Made by a program: the position numbers and the translations under genes. Shown piece by piece: positions 24,822-32,929 of a DNA stretch of 51,020 nucleotides (its first letter is position 1; every line of letters starts with the position of its first letter). Source of the DNA: CAZJJZ01 sp964546505 (GTDB taxonomy: Bacteria; Patescibacteriota; Gracilibacteria; UBA1369); the NCBI GenBank assembly GCA_964546505.1, contig CAZJJZ010000007.1, forward strand, positions 1 to 51,020, written 5' to 3'. A model generated the notes under the pieces. The model saw only the letters and a list, made by a program, of their open reading frames with translations. It ran no database searches and had not been told where the DNA came from.

Positions 24822-25436
24822 ATGGAAAGCCAAAACAAAGAAACTGTATCCCATCAACAAAAAAACTGGTTTCAAAGACATAAAATCCTAACAGGAATTA
24901 TCGGTTTTTTCGTTTTTGTCTCACTTGTGAATGGAATTAGTACCGGAGGAAAAGGGATAGATAGCAAAAAAACAGTAGCACAAGATAAGAATTCAGTTGT
25001 TAATCAAGCGAATATTCCAGCCGATAAAGCACCTCAAAACATACCTTCTAACGCGGCCAAAACAGATACTAAACCTGCAATTGAAGCACCTGTAGCACCT
25101 ACTCCTGTCTCCGGAAGTATTGAAAGCCCTATAAAGATTACCACAACAGATCTTTACAACGCATACCAAAACAACGCAGTTTCAGCTGAAGAAAAATATC
25201 AAGGCAAATATTTAGAACTAAAAGGGACTGTCAATATGATAGATAAAGATCTACTTGGCTCCAAATATGTCGCTCTAAAGACAACAAATATGTTTAACTT
25301 TATTCAATGTATAATTGCTGATTCCGAGAAGGAGAAAATTTCAGGACTTAATAAAGGACAAACAGTTACTTTGCAGGGAAAAGTCAGAGGGCAGGTACTA
25401 GGAAATATAATACTAGACGTTTGTAAAATTGAATAA
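24822..25436 (+). CDS. Membrane-anchored OB-fold (tRNA_anti-like) protein
   Basis: A 204-residue protein with one N-terminal membrane segment (about 24-42), a Pro/Ala-rich linker (~50-105) and a C-terminal domain (~107-204) with YQGKYLELKGTV and GLNKGQTVTLQGKVRG. This is the pattern of the tRNA_anti-like OB-fold family, which is common in phages and mobile elements with no known role. It is expected to be anchored with the OB fold outside. It is probably repressed by the adjacent Xre protein through the palindrome. Confidence 0.75.
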   Translation: MESQNKETVSHQQKNWFQRHKILTGIIGFFVFVSLVNGISTGGKGIDSKKTVAQDKNSVVNQANIPADKAPQNIPSNAAKTDTKPAIEAPVAPTPVSGSIESPIKITTTDLYNAYQNNAVSAEEKYQGKYLELKGTVNMIDKDLLGSKYVALKTTNMFNFIQCIIADSEKEKISGLNKGQTVTLQGKVRGQVLGNIILDVCKIE

Positions 25437-25644
25437 ATTCCTTAATTTAAAGATCTATTTACCACCATAATCGCGTACAAACATAAATCTAAATATTCAA
25501 AAATGACCTCTTAACTTCTAGATTTAATAATTCAGGATTAAATTCAAGAATATTTTATTTTTATTTAAGCTTTTCGTAATTTTTATTGATTAATATTTTT
25601 TTAATAATCAATCTTTCAACAAAATCCTTATTTTTGTATATAAA

Positions 25645-25663
25645 NNNNNNNNNNNNNNNNNNN
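25645..25663. other. Assembly gap (19 N)
   Basis: A run of 19 N flanked on both sides by ATATAAA, which suggests a collapsed short repeat. The surrounding 25437-25723 is very AT-rich and has no gene I can support. Confidence 0.95.
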
Positions 25664-25676
25664 ATATAAAGTATGG

Positions 25677-25704
25677 TTGATATATTAATTTCAACATGTA
25701 TGAT
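25677..25704 (+). promoter_or_regulatory. Promoter of the methyltransferase genes
   Basis: TTGATA (25677-25682), 16-base spacer, TATGAT (25699-25704), 19 bases before the ATG. The -10 box sits in GTATGATTAT (25698-25707), which recurs before the endonuclease gene. Confidence 0.55.
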
Positions 25705-25723
25705 TATGTAAAATTTCAAAAAA

Positions 25724-26830
25724 ATGATGGGAGTAGAAATCAAATTGGAAAATCTTTTAAACCAAAGACAAATAACTTTGTATAGATTGTGTAAAGACAC
25801 TAATCTAAGTTATCAACAGGGAATTGAAATAATGAAAGGGAGGACTAGAAGAATTGATTTTCAGACTATTGAAATTCTGTGTAGATATCTAAATTGTGAT
25901 GCCTCAGAGCTGATCTTCTATAAAAAAGATTATGAGAAACTTGAATCAATTATTGAGAAATTTCCTTTAACTGAAAATTCTAAACGGACTGGATCACTAA
26001 ATCAGAATAGAAAAGCAAAACCTTTCCTTCAATGGGTAGGAGGCAAAAGAGAAATGGTTCTTCAATATAAAAAGTTTTTTCCGAAAAAGTTTAAAACTTA
26101 CTTTGAACCTTTCCTAGGAGGAGGAGCAATGTTCTTTAAATTGAATCCTCACAAATCAATTATTAGCGATAATAATCTAGAACTTATAAAAACATATGAA
26201 GGAGTTAGAGATCAACCCAACAAGGTAATAGAATTATTAAATTTATTTAAGCGCAGGCATTCAAAGGAACTTTATATCAAGACTAGAGAGTTGGATAGAG
26301 AAATGGATATATTCCAAGAATTCCAAAATTATGAAATTGCTGCTAGAATGATTTATTTAAACCAAACGTGCTTTAATGGTGTTTATAGAGTAAACCAAAA
26401 AGGACAATTTAACGTGCCCATTGGTAGTTCATTAGATAGACTTATTTGTGATGAATCTACAATAAAAAAAGCAAGCACTGTTTTAAAAGAAGCACAGCTT
26501 CATTGTGTTGATTTTTCAAAATCAATTCAATCAGCTGGAAAAAATGATTTTGTTTACCTCGATCCACCTTATTTCCCAGTTTCAGCTTACTCAGATTTTA
26601 CGCGATATACAAAAGAGAAATTTTACAAAGAAGACCAAATTAGATTAAAAGAAAAATTTGATGAACTTAATAAGAAAGGAGCGTTCGTGATGTTGTCAAA
26701 TTCGTCAGTAGATTTTATCAAAGATCTATATCATGGATATAATATACAGAGCGTCTATTCGAGTAGATCTTTAAATTGCAAAAGTGAAAAAAGAGGCAAA
26801 GTGAATGAATTATTAATTATGAATTATTAG
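25724..26830 (+). CDS. HTH-fused D12-class adenine methyltransferase (M1 of FokI-like system)
   Basis: A 368-residue protein. Residues 1-70 are a Cro/C1-type HTH domain. Residues ~98-368 are a Dam-like D12 methyltransferase with KPFLQWVGGKRE, SAM-binding FLGGG (130-134), YLNQTCFNGVYR and catalytic DPPY (280-283). It should methylate adenine on one strand of the endonuclease site. The fused HTH suggests autoregulation, as known for some cytosine methyltransferases such as M.SsoII. The second methyltransferase starts one base after its stop. An assembly gap lies 60 bases upstream. A second ATG follows directly, so the start may be 25727. Confidence 0.92.
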   Translation: MMGVEIKLENLLNQRQITLYRLCKDTNLSYQQGIEIMKGRTRRIDFQTIEILCRYLNCDASELIFYKKDYEKLESIIEKFPLTENSKRTGSLNQNRKAKPFLQWVGGKREMVLQYKKFFPKKFKTYFEPFLGGGAMFFKLNPHKSIISDNNLELIKTYEGVRDQPNKVIELLNLFKRRHSKELYIKTRELDREMDIFQEFQNYEIAARMIYLNQTCFNGVYRVNQKGQFNVPIGSSLDRLICDESTIKKASTVLKEAQLHCVDFSKSIQSAGKNDFVYLDPPYFPVSAYSDFTRYTKEKFYKEDQIRLKEKFDELNKKGAFVMLSNSSVDFIKDLYHGYNIQSVYSSRSLNCKSEKRGKVNELLIMNY

Positions 26831-26831
26831 A

Positions 26832-27896
26832 ATGCGATTTATAGGTAATAAAGAGAAATTGCTAGAAAAAATTTATAATATTGTTTTAAAAATTGGAAAC
26901 ACTGATGGATCGTTTTGTGATTTTTTTTCCGGAACATCAAATGTAGGAAGATATTTAAAACAGAAAGGATATTCAATTATATCAAGTGATTTGTTATATT
27001 TCTCATTTGTTTTGCAAAAAGCCTATATTGAAAACAATTCTGAACCAAGTTTTACTAAAATATTAAAATTTCTTGGAATATACGACACAAAAGCCAAACT
27101 ACATACACCACTGGAATTAGTTATTGAATATTTGAATGAAATAAAGGGTGTTGAAGGTTTCATTTATAAGAATTATACAGAAGAAGGCACGAAAAATGGT
27201 GATTTTTTAAGGAAATATTTCTTAGGTGAAAACGGGAAAAAGATCGATGCAATTCGTCAAACTATTGAAAATTGGAACACAGGGCATTTAGTTACAGAAT
27301 TAGAATACTATATACTACTGGCATGTCTTATTGAGAGCGTACCTTTTTACGCGAATATTTCTGGTGTATATGCTGCATTTTTAAAACAATATGACCCAAG
27401 AGCGTTAAAGCCATTCAGGATTAGACCCATTCAAATTAATGAAAGTAAAAAATCTCATAGGGTTTTTAATAAAAATAGTATGGAACTTACCGATGGTTTG
27501 GATATTGATATTTTATATCTTGATCCTCCCTATAATAGTAGACAATATGCTCCAAATTACCATTTACTTGAAACCATAGCTAAATATGATAGTCCGGAAA
27601 TAAAAGGTGTAACTGGCATGAGAAACTATGAAATGCAACGATCAGAATTTTGTAATCCTAAAACTGGTCTGCTCGCTTTAGATAGAATTGCGCAAAAGGC
27701 AAAGCATAAACACCTTTTGCTTAGTTATAATTCTGAAGGAATCATGCCACAAACAGAAATAGTTAATGTTCTTAAAAAATATGGGAATGTTGAAATTCAA
27801 AACATTGATTATTTAAGATATAAGAGTAACAGCAACGGAGATTCGAAGCATAAAAAAATTATCCAAGAACAAATATTTATTCTTCAAAAAGTCTAG
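26832..27896 (+). CDS. D12-class adenine methyltransferase (M2 of FokI-like system)
   Basis: A 354-residue protein. MRFIGNKEKLL opens a D12-type domain, with DFFSGTSNVG (30-39) for SAM and DPPYNSRQY (231-239) as the catalytic motif. The pattern NISGVYAAFLKQYDPRAL and NYHLLETIAKYD closely matches one half of M.FokI and M.StsI as I remember them. M.FokI methylates the two strands of its asymmetric site with two fused domains; here they are separate genes. It lies one base after M1 and 77 bases before the endonuclease. Confidence 0.93.
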   Translation: MRFIGNKEKLLEKIYNIVLKIGNTDGSFCDFFSGTSNVGRYLKQKGYSIISSDLLYFSFVLQKAYIENNSEPSFTKILKFLGIYDTKAKLHTPLELVIEYLNEIKGVEGFIYKNYTEEGTKNGDFLRKYFLGENGKKIDAIRQTIENWNTGHLVTELEYYILLACLIESVPFYANISGVYAAFLKQYDPRALKPFRIRPIQINESKKSHRVFNKNSMELTDGLDIDILYLDPPYNSRQYAPNYHLLETIAKYDSPEIKGVTGMRNYEMQRSEFCNPKTGLLALDRIAQKAKHKHLLLSYNSEGIMPQTEIVNVLKKYGNVEIQNIDYLRYKSNSNGDSKHKKIIQEQIFILQKV

Positions 27897-27935
27897 TCTT
27901 TTCTCAAATTGTTTTCTAAATACATTTTTAAAGTT

Positions 27936-27964
27936 ATACTTACGACGATTTTTTAATTAAGTAT
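27936..27964. promoter_or_regulatory. Inverted repeat before the FokI-like gene
   Basis: ATACTTA (27936-27942) and TAAGTAT (27958-27964) flank 15 bases between M2 and the endonuclease. The right arm overlaps GTATGATTAT (27961-27970), shared exactly with the M1 promoter. It could be an operator for the HTH of M1. Confidence 0.45.
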
Positions 27965-27973
27965 GATTATTTA

Positions 27974-29698
27974 ATGAAAGATAGAACCTTTGGTTGGGTC
28001 CAGGACCCAGGAAATTTAGAAAATCTTAGACTTGTAGTAGAAGTTTTCGACTCATCTTCATCAACTCACAAACTTGTTAAAGACAAAACCATACCTGATT
28101 TAATTTTAGAGGAGGACGGTAAATCACACTTAATTTCCGAATTAAATAAAATTCCCCTTAAATTATCCTATAGAGATTTAGTTGGGACTGCATTTAAACC
28201 TAGATCTTCTGCTAGATGTAATGCAATTATTCAGGCAACTATAAAAGGACAGAAAAGACCTTTTATTTCTGACTGGCCAGCAGATAACTTTTTAAGGTGG
28301 GCACAATCTTTAGGATTTATAATTTGGGAACAAAAAACAGATTCTTTTTCAATTACTGAATTAGGAAAACAATTCTCTAATACAACTAAGGGATCAGAGG
28401 AGGAGTATTTAATTTTTGAACAGGCTTTTTTATCTTATCCACCGGTTACAAGAATTATTAACTTGCTTTGTGAGGCTTCAGAAAACAACGAAGCTTTGAC
28501 TAAATTTGAAATAGGTAAAAACCTAGGTTTTATTGGAGAGGCAGGATTCACTAGTATTTCACAAAGTCTTTTTGTGAAAACAATTGCCATGGCAAAACCT
28601 TATGAAAAAGCAGAAATAAGATCAAATTGGGAAGGTGATTCAGATAAATATGCAAGAATGATTTGTAGCTGGTTAACACAACTAAAATTCCCGTGGATAG
28701 AAAAAACAAAAAAGACTGTTGTAGTTAACTTTGGTGGAAAAAGTTTTTCACACGAATTTGGGGGTTTTACATTAACAAAAAAGGGATTTGAAATACGAAA
28801 AAGAATTTCAGGATCTAGTAAATTCAAAAAGGTTCCCAAGCTTGTAAATTTTGAAATGCTGTGTACTAAGGGAGTCGATAGAAAATATTTAAGAACGAGA
28901 AGAGCAAATATTATTGAGTTATTATCTAAACATTCACTTTCTCGTGAGGAATTACAAGCAAAACTAGAGGAAAAGGGCTTTTATGAAAACCTTGCCACTA
29001 TTACAGACGATATCCAAGGTCTTAAGAACATTGGATTGTCTATTGTTGACACTCAAAACAGAATGTACTGCAGTGATATTATTATTGGTCTTACCATTCC
29101 CGTACTACAACCAGAAGAGGCTCAAAAAAGTTATGTACTGGATCAAATTGAACAATGCAGAGAGACACTTAGTTTCGTACCACACGATTATTTAGTACTT
29201 ATATCAATGGGCTTTGATAAGAACCAAAGTGCAATTTTTGAAATTAAAGCTATTGAGCTATTAACCGAATATTGTAATTTTTTGGGATTACACTTAGGAG
29301 GGGGAAATAGGCCTGATGGGATAGTGTATAGTTCAAATTATGGCATAATAATTGATACTAAATCATACGAAGGAGGTTTTAATATACCAGTGACAGAAAG
29401 GGATAAGATGAAAAGATACATTGAAGAAAACATAAATAGAGATTCCAGTCACAATAAAACAAAATGGTGGGAAGAGTTTCCTTCCACTTTGAGTGATTTT
29501 AGATTTATATTTATATCTGGTAAATTTGGAGGAAATTTTAAGGATCAATTAAGGATACTAGGTGATCAAACAAAAACCCTAGGATGCGCCTTATCCTCTT
29601 ACGCACTTCTAAATCTAGCAGATCAAGTTATAGGGAAAAAGATGAGTCACGAAGAATTTAAGACTTCCATATCGTGCTTAGATAATGTAGTTATCTAA
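27974..29698 (+). CDS. FokI-like type IIS restriction endonuclease
   Basis: A 574-residue protein resembling FokI (about 580) end to end. RTFGWVQDPGNLENLRLV matches the FokI N-terminus. The recognition helix EIRSNWEGDSDKYARM keeps Glu220, Lys225 and Arg228, but has Ser217 where FokI has Asn. The C-terminal nuclease has RPDG (Asp448) and IIDTK (Asp461, Lys463), equal to FokI Asp450, Asp467 and Lys469 with a loop four residues shorter. SGKFGGNFKDQL follows as in FokI. It should cut at a distance from an asymmetric site, probably GGATG or close to it. FokI residues are from memory. It follows its two methyltransferases. Confidence 0.96.
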   Translation: MKDRTFGWVQDPGNLENLRLVVEVFDSSSSTHKLVKDKTIPDLILEEDGKSHLISELNKIPLKLSYRDLVGTAFKPRSSARCNAIIQATIKGQKRPFISDWPADNFLRWAQSLGFIIWEQKTDSFSITELGKQFSNTTKGSEEEYLIFEQAFLSYPPVTRIINLLCEASENNEALTKFEIGKNLGFIGEAGFTSISQSLFVKTIAMAKPYEKAEIRSNWEGDSDKYARMICSWLTQLKFPWIEKTKKTVVVNFGGKSFSHEFGGFTLTKKGFEIRKRISGSSKFKKVPKLVNFEMLCTKGVDRKYLRTRRANIIELLSKHSLSREELQAKLEEKGFYENLATITDDIQGLKNIGLSIVDTQNRMYCSDIIIGLTIPVLQPEEAQKSYVLDQIEQCRETLSFVPHDYLVLISMGFDKNQSAIFEIKAIELLTEYCNFLGLHLGGGNRPDGIVYSSNYGIIIDTKSYEGGFNIPVTERDKMKRYIEENINRDSSHNKTKWWEEFPSTLSDFRFIFISGKFGGNFKDQLRILGDQTKTLGCALSSYALLNLADQVIGKKMSHEEFKTSISCLDNVVI

Positions 29699-29811
29699 AT
29701 AATTTTGATTTTTCTTTGTAATTTCTAGGTTTATTTGATTGAAACTTTTATTGTTTCACTGTGTTACAACTAGACTTCGGATATGTACTGCGGCATGTAT
29801 GTTGGTGATCT

Positions 29812-31149
29812 ATGACCAATATATTTATGGAAGATGGACTTTTAGAGCGACTTAAAGGAGAAATGAAGATATCCAGAATTGAGCCTCCATTGACTTATAC
29901 GCTCAGATATTGCCTATATGCTCGCAAAAGCTCTGAATCAGATGAACGACAGGCTATGAGCATAGATGCACAACTCAAAGAAATGCAGGCAATTGCTGCA
30001 CGAGAAAACCTTGACGTAGTAGAGATAAAACAAGAAAGCAAAAGTGCAAAAGCAACCGGAGTTAGAACAGAGTACAACGAGCTAATAAAGGAAATATCTG
30101 AAGGAAAAATCAACGCAATTCTAACTTGGGCACCAGATCGTTTAAGTCGTAATGCAGGCGATTTGGGCGCTTTGGTTGACTTAATGGATCAGGGGAAACT
30201 AATTCAAATCAGAACTCATGGTCAAAACTTTACCAATAATCCCAATGAAAAGTTTCTTCTCATGATCCTTTGTAGCCAAGCAAGATTAGAGAATGATAAC
30301 AGGGGTAAGAATGTGAAAAGAGGGTTGAAATTTATGTGCGAACAGGGCAAAAGACCTGGCTTACCTCCAATAGGCTACAAACTTTACAGAGATCCGGAAA
30401 ATATCTCACATAAAAGCGTTATAATTCAGGATCCTGAAAGGGCGCCGTTCATCAAGAAAATGTTTGAGTATGTCGCAGAACACGGATTTAGTGGGCGCCA
30501 AGTGAATGAATACCTCTTTGACGAGGGATTTAAGACTAGAAATGGAAAAAGACTACCTTTAGGTATGTTGTATAGAATTTTTAAGGAGACTTTCTATTAC
30601 GGTGACTTTGAATATCCTGAAGGCAGTGGAAGCTGGTTCAAGGGATCACATGAACCAATTATCACAAAAGATATCTGGCAGGCTGCAAATAACAGACTAA
30701 AAACCTTCGAAAAATCGAAATGGGGTAGCAAAACATTTTATTACAGTAAGCTCTTTAAATGTGGAACATGTGGATCTGGTGTATGTGGAGAAGAAAGGAT
30801 AAATCGACATGGCAAGAAATATGTGTATTACAAATGCACAAAATATGGAGGTAAAAACCGGTGTAATGAGAAGTATATTAGGGAGGAAAAGTTGATTGAA
30901 TCAATCTCCAAGATGATAGAAGATAATAAAGAGAAAGATTTACTGGTCAGTAAAAAAATTGAGAAAGAAGTAATTAAAATCAACCAAATTCAAAAACTTA
31001 CAATTGGCGCCGAAGCAAAAGAAATCACCAACATTGGTTACATTCAATATGTGCTAAACAATGGAACAAATTCAGAAAGAAGACAGTTTTTGGAATGCAT
31101 AGAACAACAGCTATACCTCAGGTCTGGCGAAGTGATTTTAAAAGGATAA
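29812..31149 (+). CDS. Serine recombinase (integrase of the island)
   Basis: A 445-residue protein. The N-terminal resolvase domain (about 32-180) has YARKS with catalytic Ser40, SIDAQLKEM and DRLSRN. A recombinase domain follows at about 190-290. A zinc ribbon lies near 320-355 (FKCGTCGSGVCGEE, then YYKCTKYGGKNRC). The C-terminus is a short helical segment. It is at the short end of large serine integrases. Its position 464 bases from the right repeat, and the tRNA-Gln beyond, make it the likely integrase of this island. Confidence 0.93.
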   Translation: MTNIFMEDGLLERLKGEMKISRIEPPLTYTLRYCLYARKSSESDERQAMSIDAQLKEMQAIAARENLDVVEIKQESKSAKATGVRTEYNELIKEISEGKINAILTWAPDRLSRNAGDLGALVDLMDQGKLIQIRTHGQNFTNNPNEKFLLMILCSQARLENDNRGKNVKRGLKFMCEQGKRPGLPPIGYKLYRDPENISHKSVIIQDPERAPFIKKMFEYVAEHGFSGRQVNEYLFDEGFKTRNGKRLPLGMLYRIFKETFYYGDFEYPEGSGSWFKGSHEPIITKDIWQAANNRLKTFEKSKWGSKTFYYSKLFKCGTCGSGVCGEERINRHGKKYVYYKCTKYGGKNRCNEKYIREEKLIESISKMIEDNKEKDLLVSKKIEKEVIKINQIQKLTIGAEAKEITNIGYIQYVLNNGTNSERRQFLECIEQQLYLRSGEVILKG

Positions 31150-31198
31150 GAGGCCCCAGTTTATTAGGACCTCTTATTGCAAAATGCTCCTTTGCTGA

Positions 31199-31405
31199 TT
31201 ACTTGTTAGTAATCAAGTCATTTAGTGATTTGACACCAGTGAGGCTTTTATAAGTCCCCCACTCCATGTCTCCTCTGACTCCCAGGTCAATGCCATACTG
31301 CTTTTCAATCGACCCGACTAATGTATCACTGCGCTTTTGGCGCAACAATCCAGTTTCGTTCCGACTTCTACAGCCTTTCATACCTGGCGCATCATTCTTA
31401 CACAT
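31199..31405 (-). CDS. Small protein of unknown function
   Basis: A 68-residue protein. Its C-terminal half (DTLVGSIEKQYGIDLGVRGD, ending SLNDLITNK) looks like a conserved tail that I have seen in short Patescibacteria proteins, without known function. AAGGA lies nine bases before the ATG. It converges on the recombinase gene. The alternative is a non-coding stretch, but the ordered C-terminus and the ribosome binding site favour a gene. Confidence 0.5.
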   Translation of the reverse strand: MCKNDAPGMKGCRSRNETGLLRQKRSDTLVGSIEKQYGIDLGVRGDMEWGTYKSLTGVKSLNDLITNK

Positions 31406-31612
31406 ACGTGTTTTTCCTTTCTTAAGGTTAATAAGAAGGTTTCGACCAATTCCTTCAGACCACTATTTGAGGCCCAGTTGTCAAGCCAAATGGCTGATAG
31501 AATTGAAAAAGAACATTTGCTTGGCCTATTATAAACTAGCGCTCAGAGGATTCAAGTGCTAAATGAATTGAATTCTACAAAAAATGATCGCCACTCCATC
31601 ATGGGGACACCA

Positions 31613-31729
31613 GTCTAGTATAAACTCCAAGGCCAATAGAGCTTATCAACAACAAAACAAGCCTTTTCTACATAACCTCTCCCCCATAGGGAAGCGGGTC
31701 ATAGGCACTAAAACTGTATCTTTTGGCAG
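31613..31729 (+). repeat. Right attachment-site repeat (attR)
   Basis: The partner of 19900-20016, aligning without gaps over 117 bases. Its last six bases (TGGCAG, 31724-31729) are the 3' end of tRNA-Gln. The stretch 31406-31723 between the small gene and the tRNA holds only this repeat and AT-rich sequence. Confidence 0.8.
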
Positions 31730-31798
31730 GGGATGAGGGATTCGAACCCCCGCGTGTCGCCTCCAAAGGGCGATGCCTTACCACTTGGCCAATCCCCT
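31724..31798 (-). tRNA. tRNA-Gln (anticodon TTG)
   Basis: A full cloverleaf on the minus strand. The acceptor AGGGGAT pairs with ATCCCCT. The D arm is GCC/GGC. The anticodon stem is TCGCC/GGCGA with loop CTTTGGA (TTG). The T arm is GGGGG-TTCGAAT-CCCTC. The 3' CCA is encoded. The gene is intact at the right border of the island and is the likely integration landmark. Confidence 0.97.
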
Positions 31799-31873
31799 AC
31801 ACATTACTTTTCGTTTCCGGAAAGCGTGATTAATTTATCAGAAACTTAGGACAAGTCAAACAAATGATTTTCT

Positions 31874-31902
31874 TTGAATTTTGCAGGACAATAAACTATG
31901 AT
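31874..31902 (+). promoter_or_regulatory. Promoter for the secreted protein gene
   Basis: TTGAAT (31874-31879), 17-base spacer, TATGAT (31897-31902), 25 bases before the ATG at 31928. Confidence 0.55.
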
Positions 31903-31927
31903 CTGATTAACTAATAAATTGTCTAAA

Positions 31928-32764
31928 ATGAAAAAGTATATTTTACAGTTTTCAAAAGCATTGATGGTCATTTGTTTGACCTTTATTCCGCTTTATACGA
32001 TTGCCATGACTGATGTGCAGCCGGAAAATCAATCCCCTGCCAATACCTCTACAGAAAAACTATTCAGAAATAGCTTACCAGTATATTTTCTTATACTCTG
32101 GGGTAATTTTGAGCAACCCCTTGAGGCAGAACAGCCAATTCAAGGTGAAATCACCATCACTGGTGGACAATTTACTTTAGGAAGGGACTTTTTGATTAAT
32201 GCCGACGAGCAATTGACTTCAAAAAACGGCGATACTGGCGCAAAGATTGAACATTTAGCTTTTTCCACAAAGACCAAGGCCTTTAAAGGGGTACTTCTGA
32301 GAGTTTTTCCTGAGCAAGAAAGTGGAAAACTAATCATAACAGTCAATAATCAGACTACTGAAGTTGCTTTGTCTGGACTGAGAAATGCCAAGATCAACAA
32401 AGACCTTAGCGATACGGTGTCTTTGAAAACCTATAATTTACAAACACAACTGTTCAATTCAGGTTTGGAAACCGAAAAAGCATTTGCTCCCAAACTTGAA
32501 GTTTTGAGAAGTCTGACTAATTTGGAAAAGTGGATGGTGGAAAAGTATAGCAATGAACAAATTGATGACTTCGGCTTGAATATCTGGCGTCTGGTTCTAG
32601 AGCAGGGATTAAACCAGAATTATAAACTGGAAGATGCTGCGTATTTTAGACGTAGGATGGTTAGATTAGCNNNNNNNNNNNNNNNNNNNNNNNNNAATAA
32701 TGATAAGCTGACACCCAGACAACTATTAATCGGCGTGAAGAGGCTGGTGGAAAAAGGCCGATAA
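31928..32764 (+). CDS. Secreted protein of unknown function, interrupted by an assembly gap
   Basis: About 278 residues, with a signal peptide (roughly 1-27, LMVICLTFIPLYTIA) and a mixed beta domain up to ~150 (GEITITGGQFTLGRDFLINA, KLIITVNNQTTEVALSG). A helical end (RQLLIGVKRLVEKG) follows. I do not recognise it. A run of 25 N at 32671-32695 falls inside; the true gap length is unknown, so continuity of the frame to 32764 is assumed. ATG 31928 is preferred over TTG 31919. Confidence 0.65.
   Translation: MKKYILQFSKALMVICLTFIPLYTIAMTDVQPENQSPANTSTEKLFRNSLPVYFLILWGNFEQPLEAEQPIQGEITITGGQFTLGRDFLINADEQLTSKNGDTGAKIEHLAFSTKTKAFKGVLLRVFPEQESGKLIITVNNQTTEVALSGLRNAKINKDLSDTVSLKTYNLQTQLFNSGLETEKAFAPKLEVLRSLTNLEKWMVEKYSNEQIDDFGLNIWRLVLEQGLNQNYKLEDAAYFRRRMVRLXXXXXXXXXNNDKLTPRQLLIGVKRLVEKGR
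32671..32695. other. Assembly gap (25 N)
   Basis: A run of 25 N inside the secreted protein gene, after GTTAGATTAGC. No gene boundary is implied. Confidence 0.95.
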
Positions 32765-32807
32765 AACTGAATTATTGCTTCTCCACCAAATCGCTCAATT
32801 CTTAAAT

Positions 32808-32921
32808 TTAAAGTCCGCCTTGCATTACAGATAAAGCGGGTACAATAGTAGTTACAACCAGCATAATCACAATAACGATGGCAAAAATGACTTGAAGTTT
32901 TTTCTGCTGTTTCTTTTTCAT
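32808..32921 (-). CDS. 37-residue single-pass membrane microprotein
   Basis: Starts MKKKQQKKLQ, followed by a hydrophobic helix (VIFAIVIVIMLVVTTIVPAL) and VMQGGL. Its ATG is eight bases after the stop of the 851-residue PKD protein, so it is the last gene of that operon. The basic start and single helix are typical of small membrane proteins in this group. Family and role are unknown. Confidence 0.65.
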   Translation of the reverse strand: MKKKQQKKLQVIFAIVIVIMLVVTTIVPALSVMQGGL

Positions 32922-32929
32922 GTTGTATA

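Larger units (their letters stand above)
19900..31729. mobile_element. Integrated island with serine recombinase at tRNA-Gln
   Basis: About 11.8 kb bounded by the two direct repeats, with the serine recombinase next to the right end. Contents in order: TIGR04141-like protein, NERD protein, terminase small (broken) and large subunits, Xre regulator, OB-fold protein, two adenine methyltransferases, FokI-like endonuclease, recombinase and a small protein. No capsid, portal, tail or replication gene is seen, so it is not a complete prophage. Several genes are visibly AT-richer than the flanks. The size and the terminase pair resemble phage satellites; the cargo is defence-like. The crossover point lies somewhere within the repeats. 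Confidence 0.75.

Noticed and set aside
25561..25800. Minus-strand open frame across the 19-N gap
   Set aside because: It is low-complexity AT-rich sequence, contains the gap and overlaps the methyltransferase start.
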